From: Chloroflexota bacterium
Lineage (GTDB): Bacteria > Chloroflexota > Anaerolineae > Aggregatilineales > J027
Direction: 5' to 3'
Length of the DNA stretch: 64,000 bases
Assembly: GCA_024434115.1 (NCBI GenBank)
Contig: QMIT01000004.1
Coordinates: forward strand, 419,456-483,455
The translations under genes and the position numbers were made by a program. Each line of letters opens with the position of its first letter. Within the stretch, counting starts at the first letter, position 1. Shown piece after piece: positions 8,967 to 18,179 of this stretch. Below the pieces are notes generated by a model that was given only the letters and a program-made list of their open reading frames with translations, did no database searches and was not told where the DNA came from.

Positions 8967-10591
8967 CGCACCGGGGCAAGATAGTAGAAATTCTCGCCTT
9001 CCCAGCCCTCACTCATCCAACCGATGCGTTCATCGGGGAGGCGTACTTCCCACCATGTATGACCACCGCCGCACAATGGCCCACCGACAATCGTAATCAT
9101 CGTGAGGCGCGGCACTTCATAAACAACAGTGCCATTGGGATGGGCTTGGCGGAAACGCACCCCCACCTCGACAATCGCCACATCACCCCATGATAAGCGG
9201 CTGGGTTTGGCATCCGCACAAATGAGGCGTCCGTTTTCCCCAAACGCCCCTGCCGAAAGAATGAAATAGGCATCGGCCAAAGAAGCATCTACTTTTGAAA
9301 GCTGACGACTCTGCATAACCCACCCACTTTTGGCGTCATCCGAAACAACGGGTATCCACGTGGCGTAGCTTTCATAATCACACACGGCATCCCCTACCCC
9401 AATCGTAAATAGTTGACCCGGACCAAAGTTATCCCCAATTGGAGCGCTGGTCGAGTTTGGCTCAGATTGGAACGTTAGGGAGAGGGCCTCTTGAGTCACT
9501 GTGACACGATCACCGGGGCGGAATACGTTCGGCAGTTGGCCCGTGCAACTTTCGCCAAAACTAGCCGTGGCCCGCATATAATCCAAATAATATTCTTTGC
9601 GCTGACCAAAAACCTCCGACATCCAACCCGTCGTGCCGTCCTCCAATTGAACCTGCCACCATGTATTGGTGTTGCCACACTCCGGCCCGCCGATAATCGT
9701 CATTTTTTGGCCCAATGGCAGGCCAAGAATCACTGCGCCTTCGGGTGGACTTTCGCGCAGATTGACCGTCGGTTGAGGCAAATCTTCCCGAATCATGACT
9801 TGCTCACCCACCCGTAGAAAACTCGGCTGCGAGTCTTCGCATATTTTTTTGCCGACCCGCGCCCCATGTGGCTCCAAGAAATAATACGCTTCTGTGCCGA
9901 GCGATTCCGAAGCCCAACCAATCGTCGCATCCGGCAGCAGCACTTCATACCATGTATGCCCCCCACCACACAACGGCCCATCCAAAATACCTATCTCTGT
10001 ACCAGCAGGCAAAGTCGTAACGATCTCACCATCCACCGGACGAGTACGCACATTCAGCGGCGCGGGTACATTTTGTGACACAATCGCTCGCCCATTGATC
10101 TGCATAAGGGTTGGCTTGCCGTCAGTACACGCAGCTATCCCCAGCGCAAAATACGTCATGCCCACTGGGATTTCTACCGGGACTTGAGCAACGGACGGCG
10201 TTTCGGTTTGACGACTTTCGGCTTTAGGAATTAGAAAATAGCCATCAAAACTTCCCAGTGACTCTGCCGCCCATCCCTGTAGGCCAGTATCAAGTTCGAC
10301 TTGATAAAATGTGTACCCGGAGTCACATTCCGGGCCACCAACAACCGTCATAGTAGTTCCCGCTGGCATGACCTGTAAAATGATACCGTTCGGGGTTGGG
10401 GCTTGGCGCAAATTTAAGGGCGCGGGCACAGTCTCAGCGACAATCGCCTCCATCCCCACTACCAACTGTGATGGCTTCCCATCTGGGCAAACAGGCGACG
10501 GCGTCTGGGCTACCGCTGGGCGAATGGGAACTGGTAAAAACGTGACAGCAAGCAACATTAGCAAAAAAATAGGCAAGAAAGGTCGGTTCAC
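8963..10591 (-). CDS. Secreted protein with about five SH3b-like repeats
   Basis: A 542-residue exported protein. I place the start at GTG 10591, because AAAGGA lies 9 nt upstream and a clean signal peptide follows (NRPFLPIFLLMLLAVTFLPV, cleavage after AVAQ). A TTG seven codons upstream is possible. The body holds repeated bacterial SH3 domains. Each has a line such as LNLRQAPTPNGIILQVMPAG, then IVGGPLCGGGHTWWEV and LPDERIGWMSE, with four good copies and one divergent copy (about residues 330-420). The paired Cys in the GGPxCxxGxTW lines are likely disulfides or structural. Such repeats bind cell-wall or surface ligands; the ligand is unknown. Confidence 0.8.
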   Translation of the reverse strand: MNRPFLPIFLLMLLAVTFLPVPIRPAVAQTPSPVCPDGKPSQLVVGMEAIVAETVPAPLNLRQAPTPNGIILQVMPAGTTMTVVGGPECDSGYTFYQVELDTGLQGWAAESLGSFDGYFLIPKAESRQTETPSVAQVPVEIPVGMTYFALGIAACTDGKPTLMQINGRAIVSQNVPAPLNVRTRPVDGEIVTTLPAGTEIGILDGPLCGGGHTWYEVLLPDATIGWASESLGTEAYYFLEPHGARVGKKICEDSQPSFLRVGEQVMIREDLPQPTVNLRESPPEGAVILGLPLGQKMTIIGGPECGNTNTWWQVQLEDGTTGWMSEVFGQRKEYYLDYMRATASFGESCTGQLPNVFRPGDRVTVTQEALSLTFQSEPNSTSAPIGDNFGPGQLFTIGVGDAVCDYESYATWIPVVSDDAKSGWVMQSRQLSKVDASLADAYFILSAGAFGENGRLICADAKPSRLSWGDVAIVEVGVRFRQAHPNGTVVYEVPRLTMITIVGGPLCGGGHTWWEVRLPDERIGWMSEGWEGENFYYLAPVR

Positions 10592-10672
10592 CTGTCTATG
10601 TCCTTTACCCAAAAAGAGAATATACCTATAAGATTATGCGGCTTTTGCTAGGATGCCAAGTCAGCAAAAATC

Positions 10673-10701
10673 TTGACTTCAGTCGTACAGTTAGGTACAC
10701 T
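10673..10701 (+). promoter_or_regulatory. Sigma-70 promoter of tRNA-Gly
   Basis: TTGACT (10673-10678), 17-nt spacer, TACACT (10696-10701), 15 nt before the mature tRNA 5' end. Confidence 0.75.
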
Positions 10702-10716
10702 ATTGGGCAGTGAAAT

Positions 10717-10787
10717 GCGGGTATGGTGTAGTGGTAACACAACAGCTTCCCAAGCTGTTGACACGGGTTCGAGTCCCGTTACCCGCT
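10717..10787 (+). tRNA. tRNA-Gly, anticodon CCC
   Basis: A full cloverleaf can be drawn: acceptor stem GCGGGTA/TACCCGC, D arm with GTAGTGGTAA, anticodon stem ACAGC/GCTGT around the loop TTCCCAA (anticodon CCC), and T arm ACGGG-TTCGAGT-CCCGT. The length is 71 nt including the discriminator base T. CCA is not encoded (TCA follows). The gene ends 4 nt from the stop of the CPBP protease gene on the other strand. Confidence 0.95.
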
Positions 10788-10791
10788 TCAA

Positions 10792-11421
10792 TTAAGGCAT
10801 CAACTCCTCAGTTGGTGCTTTTTGATTCTCAGCGCGACTCCACCGGGCCAGCAGCATCAACGACCAGCAGTTGACGGCGAAATGGGCCGCTATTGGCATC
10901 CACAAGCTCCCATGCCAATTCGCCAGCAGTCCTAACCCCAACCCGGCCAACGCCGCATAGATGAAGTAAAGTCGTGTCATCGCGTGGAGTATCCCAAAAA
11001 TCAGCGCGGTCAGAATCAGGCCCAGCGTCGGCTGCATCGCTCCCCGAAAAAAAATCTCCTCTGGCACAGCAGCGATCAAACTCAAGGTAATAGCGTGCCA
11101 TACATAGATGGATTCCAGTTCTAGCGCTTGGGCGATTTTTTGCCGGATCGCCGCGAATCCTTCGATATGCCGTCCACCATACCACAGCCCAAGCGCAAAC
11201 ACCGTGCCAATCAACAACCCAATCCCGATCCCCTGCCACGCCGCGAAGTTGCCCGCAAACCACGCCGTCCAGATATTCTCATTTTGGATTGTCCCCACCC
11301 ACAACACCGCCGCTGTAATGAGCAAGCCTCCCAAAAAACCACCATAAAGCAGCAGGCGCATCGGGCCAGTGCGCGGTTGGGGAACGGGTAAATAGGGCGT
11401 GGGATAAATGGATTCGTGCAT
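10792..11421 (-). CDS. CPBP-family intramembrane metalloprotease
   Basis: A 209-residue multi-spanning membrane protein of the CPBP (Abi/CAAX protease-like) family. The family motifs are visible: PEEIFFRG in one membrane helix, FGILHA in a later helix and AAHFAVNCW near the C-terminus. These supply the Glu and His residues for the metal site. I count about six membrane helices. The start is ATG 11421 with GAGAAA upstream; an upstream TTG is less likely. Members have been linked to peptide maturation, bacteriocin self-immunity and membrane anchoring. This copy is 22 kb from the peptide locus, so a connection is not indicated. Confidence 0.85.
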   Translation of the reverse strand: MHESIYPTPYLPVPQPRTGPMRLLLYGGFLGGLLITAAVLWVGTIQNENIWTAWFAGNFAAWQGIGIGLLIGTVFALGLWYGGRHIEGFAAIRQKIAQALELESIYVWHAITLSLIAAVPEEIFFRGAMQPTLGLILTALIFGILHAMTRLYFIYAALAGLGLGLLANWHGSLWMPIAAHFAVNCWSLMLLARWSRAENQKAPTEELMP

Positions 11422-11663
11422 TATTTTTCTCAATATCCAAAGACGAGTATTTCAGCCTTTTTCAACGCTACCCGATTCATGGAACAGAATCTATGGGCTA
11501 TTTCGTGCGATTTCAATTCCAAACAAAACCTTGACAATCAAGGCGTAAAGTTTTTTAGGCATTGGTCGGTATACCGTATGTGAATAAAGATTGCGTTAAG
11601 GCAGGGACGTTTTCGTTCCAATAGCACAATCTTTGATCGTTTAGGATATTGGAGGGAATCCAT

Positions 11664-12911
11664 ATGGCAACGAAGCATAGTAAATTTTGGACGGAAGCAT
11701 TCGCTGCGTTCGCAGTGATAGTTTTTGTGTTAGGTAGTCTCTTTGCGCTGCCCGCTGCTCAGGTTAAAGCACAAGATGGCGGCGACGATGATGAAATTGA
11801 TGTACTCATTGAAATTGTCGGTGTTGTCGAATCCATTGAAGACGATGAGATCATCATTGATGGCTACGTCATCGCACCAGCCGGAGCCTTCAACCCGTCG
11901 GAGCTTGAAGTCGGCATGACCGTGAGCATCACCGGGTATCTGCTCAATGATGATACGATTCAGGTCATTACCTTCGAGATTGTAACCGATCTTGATGAAG
12001 ATGGTGTCTTGGATACTGAGGACAACTGCCCTGAAGACCCTAATCCCGATCAACTAGACACCGATGGGGACGGCGTTGGCGATGTCTGTGACCCAGATTT
12101 GCTTGATACTGATGAAGATGGCGTTGTAGACAGCCTTGACAACTGTCCAGAGGTCGCTAATGCTGATCAACTGGATACTGATGCCGATGGTGTCGGTGAC
12201 GCTTGCGACCCCGATTTGCTCGACACGGATGAAGACGGCATCGTGGACAGCCTCGATAACTGCCCCGAAGTCGCCAATGTTGATCAACTAGACACAGATG
12301 GCGATGGTGTCGGTGATCTCTGTGACCCCGACTTGCTCGATACCGATGAAGACGGCATCGTGGACAGCCTCGACAACTGCCCCGAAGTCGCCAATGTTGA
12401 TCAACTAGACACAGATGGCGATGGTGTCGGTGATCTCTGCGACGATGAAGAGGACGATGAAGAAGAAACCTGCGGGCGGGATAATCACCCCGTTGCAACC
12501 GCCCTATCTGAAGAATTCGACGTGGCCTATGACACCATCATGGGATGGCATTGCGATGGCTTTGGCTTTGGCGAAATTGCACGCGCATTGCTGCTTGGTG
12601 AACAAGCGGAGGTAGACCCGCAAGAACTGCTTGACCTGAAGGCAGGCGGTGAAGGTTGGGGCAATATCCTAAAAGACTACGATGTCCATCCCAGCGACTT
12701 GGCACCGGGTCGCGTCATTTCGGGCCGTCATCATAATGACGATGAAGAAGAAGACGGGGATACCTCCACCACCGGAGTTGGGGGACAAAACAACGGGAAT
12801 GGCAATAATGGAAACGGAAACGGCAATAACGCGAACGGGAATGGCAATAGTGGAAACAAAGGTAACAATGGCAATAAAGGTGGTAATGGTCGAGGCAATG
12901 GTCGCAAATAA
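11664..12911 (+). CDS. Secreted calcium-binding protein with thrombospondin type 3 repeats
   Basis: A 415-residue exported protein; ATG 11664 has GGAGGG 8 nt upstream. Order: signal peptide (1-32), a small beta domain (about 37-112, VVESIEDDEIIIDGYVI, resembling DUF5666-type OB folds), and four thrombospondin type 3 repeats with DTDGDGVGD and DNCPE motifs (about 113-265). Next is an acidic linker, then a helical domain (about 270-350, NHPVATALSEEFDVAYDTI ... LLGEQAEVDPQELLDLK). The tail of about 50 residues is almost only Asn, Gly and Lys. The type 3 repeats bind calcium and make a stiff rod, so a surface or matrix role is likely. Two repeats are nearly identical in DNA. Confidence 0.85.
   Translation: MATKHSKFWTEAFAAFAVIVFVLGSLFALPAAQVKAQDGGDDDEIDVLIEIVGVVESIEDDEIIIDGYVIAPAGAFNPSELEVGMTVSITGYLLNDDTIQVITFEIVTDLDEDGVLDTEDNCPEDPNPDQLDTDGDGVGDVCDPDLLDTDEDGVVDSLDNCPEVANADQLDTDADGVGDACDPDLLDTDEDGIVDSLDNCPEVANVDQLDTDGDGVGDLCDPDLLDTDEDGIVDSLDNCPEVANVDQLDTDGDGVGDLCDDEEDDEEETCGRDNHPVATALSEEFDVAYDTIMGWHCDGFGFGEIARALLLGEQAEVDPQELLDLKAGGEGWGNILKDYDVHPSDLAPGRVISGRHHNDDEEEDGDTSTTGVGGQNNGNGNNGNGNGNNANGNGNSGNKGNNGNKGGNGRGNGRK
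12004..12444 (+). repeat. Tandem coding repeats, 117-bp unit
   Basis: Four copies of the thrombospondin type 3 coding unit (39 codons, the first copy shorter). The last two copies (about 12208-12441) differ at only a few bases, which points to recent duplication or conversion. Copy number could vary between strains. Confidence 0.8.
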
Positions 12912-12942
12912 GTAACCGCCCGTTTCCAAAAAACGCTACATG

Positions 12943-12972
12943 GAGGGTGGCCTTGGGTCACCCTTCTTATTT
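12943..12972 (+). terminator. Likely terminator
   Basis: AGGGTG (12944-12949) pairs with CACCCT (12959-12964) and is followed by TCTTATTTG, 32 nt after the stop codon. Confidence 0.55.
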
Positions 12973-12988
12973 GTCCCCAATGCCCCCA

Positions 12989-13017
12989 TTGAAATGCCCC
13001 TTTCGCTATGCTACAAT
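12989..13017 (+). promoter_or_regulatory. Sigma-70 promoter for rplS
   Basis: TTGAAA (12989-12994), 17-nt spacer, TACAAT (13012-13017). The 5' leader to the ATG would be about 70 nt. Confidence 0.7.
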
Positions 13018-13092
13018 CGCGCCGCTGTGGTGACTGCAAAATAAGTCCCTCACCTATTGAAGAAAACCGACTTAGCGTCAAGGATTTAAACA

Positions 13093-13449
13093 ATGGACTT
13101 GATTAAGAGTCTCGAAGCCCCGGATCGTGGTTTCCCTGAACTGTATCCCGGCGACGAGGTGCGTGTACATGTGCGTATTGTGGAAGGCGGCAAAGAGCGT
13201 ATTCAGGTCTTCCCCGGCATCATCATCCGCCTGAAAAAAGGTGGCAACGATAAGAGCTTTACGGTGCGCCGTATTGCCAGTCACGGGATTGGCGTGGAAC
13301 GTACTTTCCTGTATAAAAGCCCACGCATTGAGAAAATTGAAGTGCTGCGTCATTCCAAAGTACGCCGCGCTCAACTCTATTACATGCGTGATTTGCGTGG
13401 CAAGAAAGCCCGTTTGAAAGAACAGGTTAAAGTCAATCGCAATAAGTAG
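13093..13449 (+). CDS. rplS: 50S ribosomal protein L19
   Basis: A 118-residue protein with the typical L19 sequence: [49 protein letters not shown] and [22 protein letters not shown]. It sits at the 30S/50S interface of the ribosome. The length is normal for the family. It is monocistronic here, with its own promoter and terminator. The usual partners trmD and rimM are not adjacent. Confidence 0.97.
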   Translation: MDLIKSLEAPDRGFPELYPGDEVRVHVRIVEGGKERIQVFPGIIIRLKKGGNDKSFTVRRIASHGIGVERTFLYKSPRIEKIEVLRHSKVRRAQLYYMRDLRGKKARLKEQVKVNRNK

Positions 13450-13498
13450 CCGCATGAGGGTTTCCTTTTGCGCCGCAATCGGACCGTGATCCGCGTAT

Positions 13499-13523
13499 AA
13501 CCCGCCCGCACTGCGGGTTTTTT
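13499..13523 (+). terminator. Rho-independent terminator of rplS
   Basis: AACCCGC (13499-13505) / GCGGGTT (13513-13519), 7-nt loop, followed by TTTT. Confidence 0.85.
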
Positions 13524-13562
13524 GCGTTGATGGGGGCATCAATAACCGCGAGGTGAAAGACC

Positions 13563-15065
13563 ATGCGATTCTGGATGATTACCCTTTTATCAAGTCTGCT
13601 TATTATCCTCACAACATCCCCCACCGCTGGACAAGGGAATCCCTCTCCCCGCAACATCACAGCCGAAGACGCCGCCAATTTGCGTGTCCTGACCCTACTG
13701 GCCCATCACACTGCGCCCATCACCGAAACGTCATTTAGCCCCAACAGCATGGCTTTTTTGACCACCAGTCTTGACGGAACGCTGTGTATTTGGAATGTCG
13801 CTGCCCGCCGCCAAACACCGGGACAACTCCGCTTCTGCTTGGCAGGCTATGCGCCGGGTGTCACCGTGTTTGCGTGGTCGCCAGCCGATACACAACTGGC
13901 AGTGACATTGGGCGATGGCTTGCAGATTGCGCTCTATGATATTGCCCCAATCGTTGAACCCGATGAATGGGCCAACATCACGCCGATTTTTACCCTACCT
14001 GTCAATGATACTCCCTATCTCAGCCTCGATTTTGTAGCGGAGGGTCAGCGACTGCTCGCCCATGATTTGTTTGACACTTTCACGCTCTTTACGCTTGATG
14101 CCGACCCTGAAGTATTAACAAGTGTTGAAGGTATGGAAGGAGTCATGAACGCTGCGGATAGCCGGGTGGCTGTAGTAGATTTTGACGGCAATATCTTGCT
14201 GTTGAATACTGCCGATGGTCAAGAAATCGCCGAACTAGAAACCGATGGGGCCAGTCATGCCTTGTTTTCGCCGGGCGGACGCTGGTTAGCAACATGGGGT
14301 GGTGACGCCGTTCAGATTTGGGATACGTCTCGCCAGCGAATCCCCGAACCGCTCGCCATCGAAGCCCAAGCCGATAATTTGCAATTCACGCCGGATGGTC
14401 GTTTTTTGGCGACATGGGAAGGTCAAAATATTCGCCTGTGGAATATCGAAACAGGTGAAATGACGGGTACTTTGCCCGACCATCGCGGTGGGGTACGTCT
14501 GCTTATTTTCGGAGCCGATAGCACTCGTGCCGTTTCCGTAAATACACAGGGTTATGCCCGCTATTGGGCCATTTCCAATGAAGGCGTGCCAACACTGCGT
14601 TTTTGGTTTGAGGGTGAAATAGATCAGGTATTGGTCGGGCCAGATTCCAACAACCTGATTACGTTGAGGCAGGATATTGAAGCCCGCTTTTGGGATTTTG
14701 AACGTGGTCAGGTACGCGGACGGTATGACCTTTCAGATGCCCCTCTGTTCAGCCCAGATTGGACACTCATTGCCATTGCCACAGGAAATTTGGTCGCGTG
14801 GCATGGGTTGAATGATGATCCACGCACCTTTGATTGGGTGCCCATTGGTCTTACGACAGCCATTATCAATATCCGCTCTACCCCGTCGCAAGAACTTCAG
14901 CGCATCGGCGTCTTAACAGCGAATATCCCCGTCTTTGCCATCGCACGCACTGAGGACGCCACATGGTTGCAAATCCAATTGCCTGATGACACCACAGGCT
15001 GGATTCAACCGGACACACTCACCTTGAATGGTAATCTGGACGATTTGCCGATTTCATTTCAATAA
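13563..15065 (+). CDS. Secreted WD40-repeat protein with C-terminal SH3b domain
   Basis: A 500-residue exported protein with a signal peptide (1-23, cleaved near TAGQG). It has a propeller of WD40-type repeats (about 40-420; lines such as HHTAPITETSFSPNSMAFL, GTLCIWNV, GGDAVQIWDTS, GQNIRLWNIETGEMTG and DHRGGVRLLIF). A C-terminal SH3b-like domain follows (about 430-490; IINIRSTPSQELQRIGVL and DDTTGWIQPDTL). ATG 13563 follows GAGGTGAAAG. It is probably a surface or periplasmic scaffold. A link with the SH3b protein at 8963-10591 is only by domain type. Confidence 0.8.
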   Translation: MRFWMITLLSSLLIILTTSPTAGQGNPSPRNITAEDAANLRVLTLLAHHTAPITETSFSPNSMAFLTTSLDGTLCIWNVAARRQTPGQLRFCLAGYAPGVTVFAWSPADTQLAVTLGDGLQIALYDIAPIVEPDEWANITPIFTLPVNDTPYLSLDFVAEGQRLLAHDLFDTFTLFTLDADPEVLTSVEGMEGVMNAADSRVAVVDFDGNILLLNTADGQEIAELETDGASHALFSPGGRWLATWGGDAVQIWDTSRQRIPEPLAIEAQADNLQFTPDGRFLATWEGQNIRLWNIETGEMTGTLPDHRGGVRLLIFGADSTRAVSVNTQGYARYWAISNEGVPTLRFWFEGEIDQVLVGPDSNNLITLRQDIEARFWDFERGQVRGRYDLSDAPLFSPDWTLIAIATGNLVAWHGLNDDPRTFDWVPIGLTTAIINIRSTPSQELQRIGVLTANIPVFAIARTEDATWLQIQLPDDTTGWIQPDTLTLNGNLDDLPISFQ

Positions 15066-15297
15066 CCGTCTCAATAAGGCATTTTGTAAAAATTCACAGG
15101 AAATTAGTACAACTTTTATTGCCTTTTAAGCAACCTATGATACTCTTGGAATAAAGCATTATTTACACGGAGACACAATACGAGATACCATTTATTATCC
15201 TGATGCTAATCATTTTCCAACCATCGCTTCCTGCGCTACTTTGATTCATCACTCTCACTGTCATCTGTATCTTAGTGAAAGAAGCAAGGACTTTTTT

Positions 15298-17211
15298 ATG
15301 TTATCACGCTTTTCACACTGGTTCAGCAATCTTCCTACCAAATCTAAATTGCGATTTGGATTTGGTCTAATCATTGCTCTCATCGTGTTGAGCACAGGTA
15401 TTGGCTTTATTGATATCAACGCTGAAAGCAAGGCCCGTGAGAAAGTTGAATATTCGCAAAAAGAGTCCATTCTGGCAGGCAACCTTAAGGCAGAAATGAT
15501 TAAAGTTCGGCTGCAAGAAGCTCAAGGTGGAATTCTATTTCTTACTGGCGGTACACCCATTGAAGAAATCATCGCCCCTATATCTGATCAGACCAAAGAG
15601 ACTTTGGACATCTTGGCTGAATTGGAAAGGGTTGATACAGAATTCTCCAAGTTAGAACAAGATACAACGGTCAAAGAAAAACGAAAATCCTCAATTGAGG
15701 AAATTCGGAATCTGGTCTTGGAATATGACCGACGCATCCAAGACATGATTTTTCAAATGATTAACGTTCGCGGAGATGCCGAAACAGGTCTTGCGGCAGA
15801 ATTATTGAGCAACCTAGATCAGATAAACCGATTTGTAGATGCTGGTGATGCGATCAGCAAAGCAAATATTTATATCAGATTTAGTGATATTACATCAACT
15901 GGCACAGAACTCCAAACGGAGATTGAGGCACTGCGAACTAAGGTTAATGAAGCTGATTTATCCGAAGAGAAGAAATCAAGCGTTCTAACATTGATTGATG
16001 AGACCGCAAGTAAATCTGCGGAGATCCGCCAAATTGATATAGACGTGTCGGGCAGCTATTTTGGGCTTACGTCCCTAAGTGCTGAAATCGAAACGAAAGC
16101 CGAAGAGTTTTCTGAAGAAGCGTCTCTCCAGCAGGGACAGATTTTGACTGACCTTGAAGACATCCAGCAAAGAGGACGTTATATTCAATTGATGGTGGGG
16201 TTATTGACCGTTGCGCTTGCGATTCTACTCACCACGATTATCAGCCAGAGTATTTCGAAACCCATCGGGATTCTCACCAAGATGACCCAAACCATCTCAA
16301 GTGGGGCCTACAACCAACGCACGAATATCAAAACGAATGATGAAGTTGGGGAATTAGCGAAATCTTTTGATAAGATGGCCGCTGAAATTCAGCAGCGAGA
16401 GGCGCATCTTGTTGCCCAAGCCGAAGAGCTAAAAATCGCCACTGCCCAAGCCCAAAGCGCCGCCCGTATCAAAAGTGAATTTCTTGCCAATATGTCGCAT
16501 GAATTACGCACCCCCCTCAATGCCATCATTGGTTTTAGCGACATGCTGTTGATGGGTATTGCAGGTGAATTAAACAGCCAACAACGCCACCAAGTGGAGC
16601 GCCTGCGCCTGAATGGAAATCGGTTGTTGGCATTGGTAAACGATATTTTGGACCTCACCCGAATTGAAGCCAAGCGCGTCGAGCTTATTCTCAAGCCATT
16701 TTCGCCGCGTGCCCTTTCAGAGCGGTTGGGAAGTCAAATGGAAGTCCTTGCGAAGGAAAATGCCCTTAAATTTGAGGTAAAGGTAGACTCAAACGTTCCC
16801 GACCAACTGATTGGTGATGAAAAACGTATTGAGCAGGTGATGGTGAATCTGATCTCGAACGCCTTCAAGTTTACCCACCAAGGCTCGGTGCGGCTTGAGA
16901 TCAAGACTAATCTACCCGAACGGCAGTGGACAATCGCCGTTACGGATACGGGAATTGGTATTCCCCCCCATGCCGTTAATATGATTTTTGAAGAATTTCG
17001 CCAGCTAGACGGCACCTCGACCCGTGCCTATCAAGGGAGTGGTTTGGGTCTAGCGATTACGCGCAATCTTGTCCGTATCATGAATGGCGAGATCAACGTC
17101 CAAAGCAAACTTGGCGAAGGCAGCACTTTTACTGTCATACTGCCAATCCTTGAAGACGGGTCTGCTGGTCAAAAAGCAGAACCCGTTGTTGCCGCGCCAG
17201 TCACAGTATAG
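15298..17211 (+). CDS. Transmembrane sensor histidine kinase
   Basis: A 637-residue membrane sensor kinase; ATG 15298 follows AAGGA. Order: first membrane helix (about 21-40), a long helical extracytoplasmic domain (about 45-295), second membrane helix (about 297-320), HAMP (about 320-372), short coiled coil, HisKA with the phospho-acceptor His401 in MSHELRTPLNAIIGF, and HATPase (N box NLISNAFKF, G boxes DTGIGIP and GSGLGLAI). It lies in an operon with two single-domain receivers (9 nt gap, then ATGA overlap). Those are its likely phosphotransfer partners. The input signal is unknown. Confidence 0.92.
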   Translation: MLSRFSHWFSNLPTKSKLRFGFGLIIALIVLSTGIGFIDINAESKAREKVEYSQKESILAGNLKAEMIKVRLQEAQGGILFLTGGTPIEEIIAPISDQTKETLDILAELERVDTEFSKLEQDTTVKEKRKSSIEEIRNLVLEYDRRIQDMIFQMINVRGDAETGLAAELLSNLDQINRFVDAGDAISKANIYIRFSDITSTGTELQTEIEALRTKVNEADLSEEKKSSVLTLIDETASKSAEIRQIDIDVSGSYFGLTSLSAEIETKAEEFSEEASLQQGQILTDLEDIQQRGRYIQLMVGLLTVALAILLTTIISQSISKPIGILTKMTQTISSGAYNQRTNIKTNDEVGELAKSFDKMAAEIQQREAHLVAQAEELKIATAQAQSAARIKSEFLANMSHELRTPLNAIIGFSDMLLMGIAGELNSQQRHQVERLRLNGNRLLALVNDILDLTRIEAKRVELILKPFSPRALSERLGSQMEVLAKENALKFEVKVDSNVPDQLIGDEKRIEQVMVNLISNAFKFTHQGSVRLEIKTNLPERQWTIAVTDTGIGIPPHAVNMIFEEFRQLDGTSTRAYQGSGLGLAITRNLVRIMNGEINVQSKLGEGSTFTVILPILEDGSAGQKAEPVVAAPVTV

Positions 17212-17220
17212 GAGTGGGTC

Positions 17221-17724
17221 ATGTTGGATTGGAAAAATACGGGCGGATGGACAGTCTTGGTCGTAGATGATGAACCCGATAATTTAGAAGTAGTTGCCAC
17301 TGTATTGTCGTTTTTTGGGATGACTGTCAAAACCGCCACCGATGGAGTACAAGGATTAGAGCAACTGAAGCATCTGACCCCTACACTTATCCTCCTTGAT
17401 CTTGCGATGCCTCATATGGATGGATGGCGGATGCACGAGGAAATTCGGAATATTCCTCACCTACAGCAAGTGCCTGTGGTGGCGCTCACTGCTCATGCCA
17501 TGATCGGGGATGAAGAACGTGTTATGGCAGCGGGTTTCGATGGTTATCTGAGTAAGCCTGTAAACCTACCCACCCTAGTACATGATATTGAGCAGGCCAT
17601 AGCGAAAAAAGCGAATCGGGCTACCCCGGCGTCTACGGAAAACACGCCACAAGCAGCACCATCTGAACAAGTTGAAGATGTGGACAAACCCAGCGATTTT
17701 AGCGTGAAGGAAATCCCCCAATGA
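17221..17724 (+). CDS. Stand-alone receiver protein
   Basis: A 167-residue protein with one receiver domain (residues 12-127): acidic pair in VVDDEPDN, phospho-acceptor Asp60 in LLDLAMP, Thr in ALTAHA and Lys in LSKPV. The last 40 residues are a polar, Pro/Glu-rich tail without an output domain. It starts 9 nt after the sensor kinase and overlaps the next receiver by ATGA. It probably acts as a signal relay or protein-interaction switch in this operon. Confidence 0.9.
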   Translation: MLDWKNTGGWTVLVVDDEPDNLEVVATVLSFFGMTVKTATDGVQGLEQLKHLTPTLILLDLAMPHMDGWRMHEEIRNIPHLQQVPVVALTAHAMIGDEERVMAAGFDGYLSKPVNLPTLVHDIEQAIAKKANRATPASTENTPQAAPSEQVEDVDKPSDFSVKEIPQ

Positions 17725-18104
17725 CCGTTCAAACTTGGCAAGTTCTCGTTGTAGAAGATGAACAGGACAGTATGGAATTGATACGTGGACTCTTAGAACA
17801 TCATGGTATTCCTTCAGTCGGGGTGCGCAGTGCCGAAGATGCACTTAAAATTTTGCCAGACGTCTCTCCCACTCTAATCTTGATAGACCTATCACTGCCG
17901 GGTAAAAACGGTTGGGAACTGCTTAAAATTTTGCAGACCAGCGAGACCCATTCCAAGATTCCCCGCATTGCAATCACCGCCTATCACACGGCAGAATTAG
18001 CCGAATATGCCATTCAAGCGGGCTTTAATGCGTATTTTGCCAAGCCAATTACTGCCACCACCTTTGTGCGTGAGCTTGAAGCAGTGGTTCAAAATATCAA
18101 TTAA
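17721..18104 (+). CDS. Single-domain response regulator
   Basis: A 127-residue receiver only: VVEDEQDS, phospho-acceptor Asp56 in LIDLSLPGKNG, AITAYH and the conserved Lys in FAKPI. There is no output domain, as in CheY- or DivK-like regulators. It overlaps the previous receiver gene by four bases, so translation is coupled. With the kinase upstream it forms a three-gene phosphorelay unit. Confidence 0.9.
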   Translation: MTVQTWQVLVVEDEQDSMELIRGLLEHHGIPSVGVRSAEDALKILPDVSPTLILIDLSLPGKNGWELLKILQTSETHSKIPRIAITAYHTAELAEYAIQAGFNAYFAKPITATTFVRELEAVVQNIN

Positions 18105-18179
18105 AACGACAGCCCCTTTTGGCAGCCATCGGTGTTTTAGGGGGTATGGACCACATACGCAACGGTAAGGTATCGGATA

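Noticed and set aside
12004..12444. Regular repeats that could suggest a CRISPR array
   Set aside because: Units are contiguous coding repeats in frame, with no unique spacers of constant length.
12157..12498. Minus-strand frame rich in Arg/His across the calcium-repeat gene
   Set aside because: It is a shadow of the Asp-rich repeats read backwards; its repetitive look comes from the coding repeats.
15130..15141. TATGAT upstream of the sensor kinase with a TGTAAAAATTC element as another member of the shared promoter type
   Set aside because: The distance is 51 nt instead of 43-44 and the box fits poorly, so it is probably chance.
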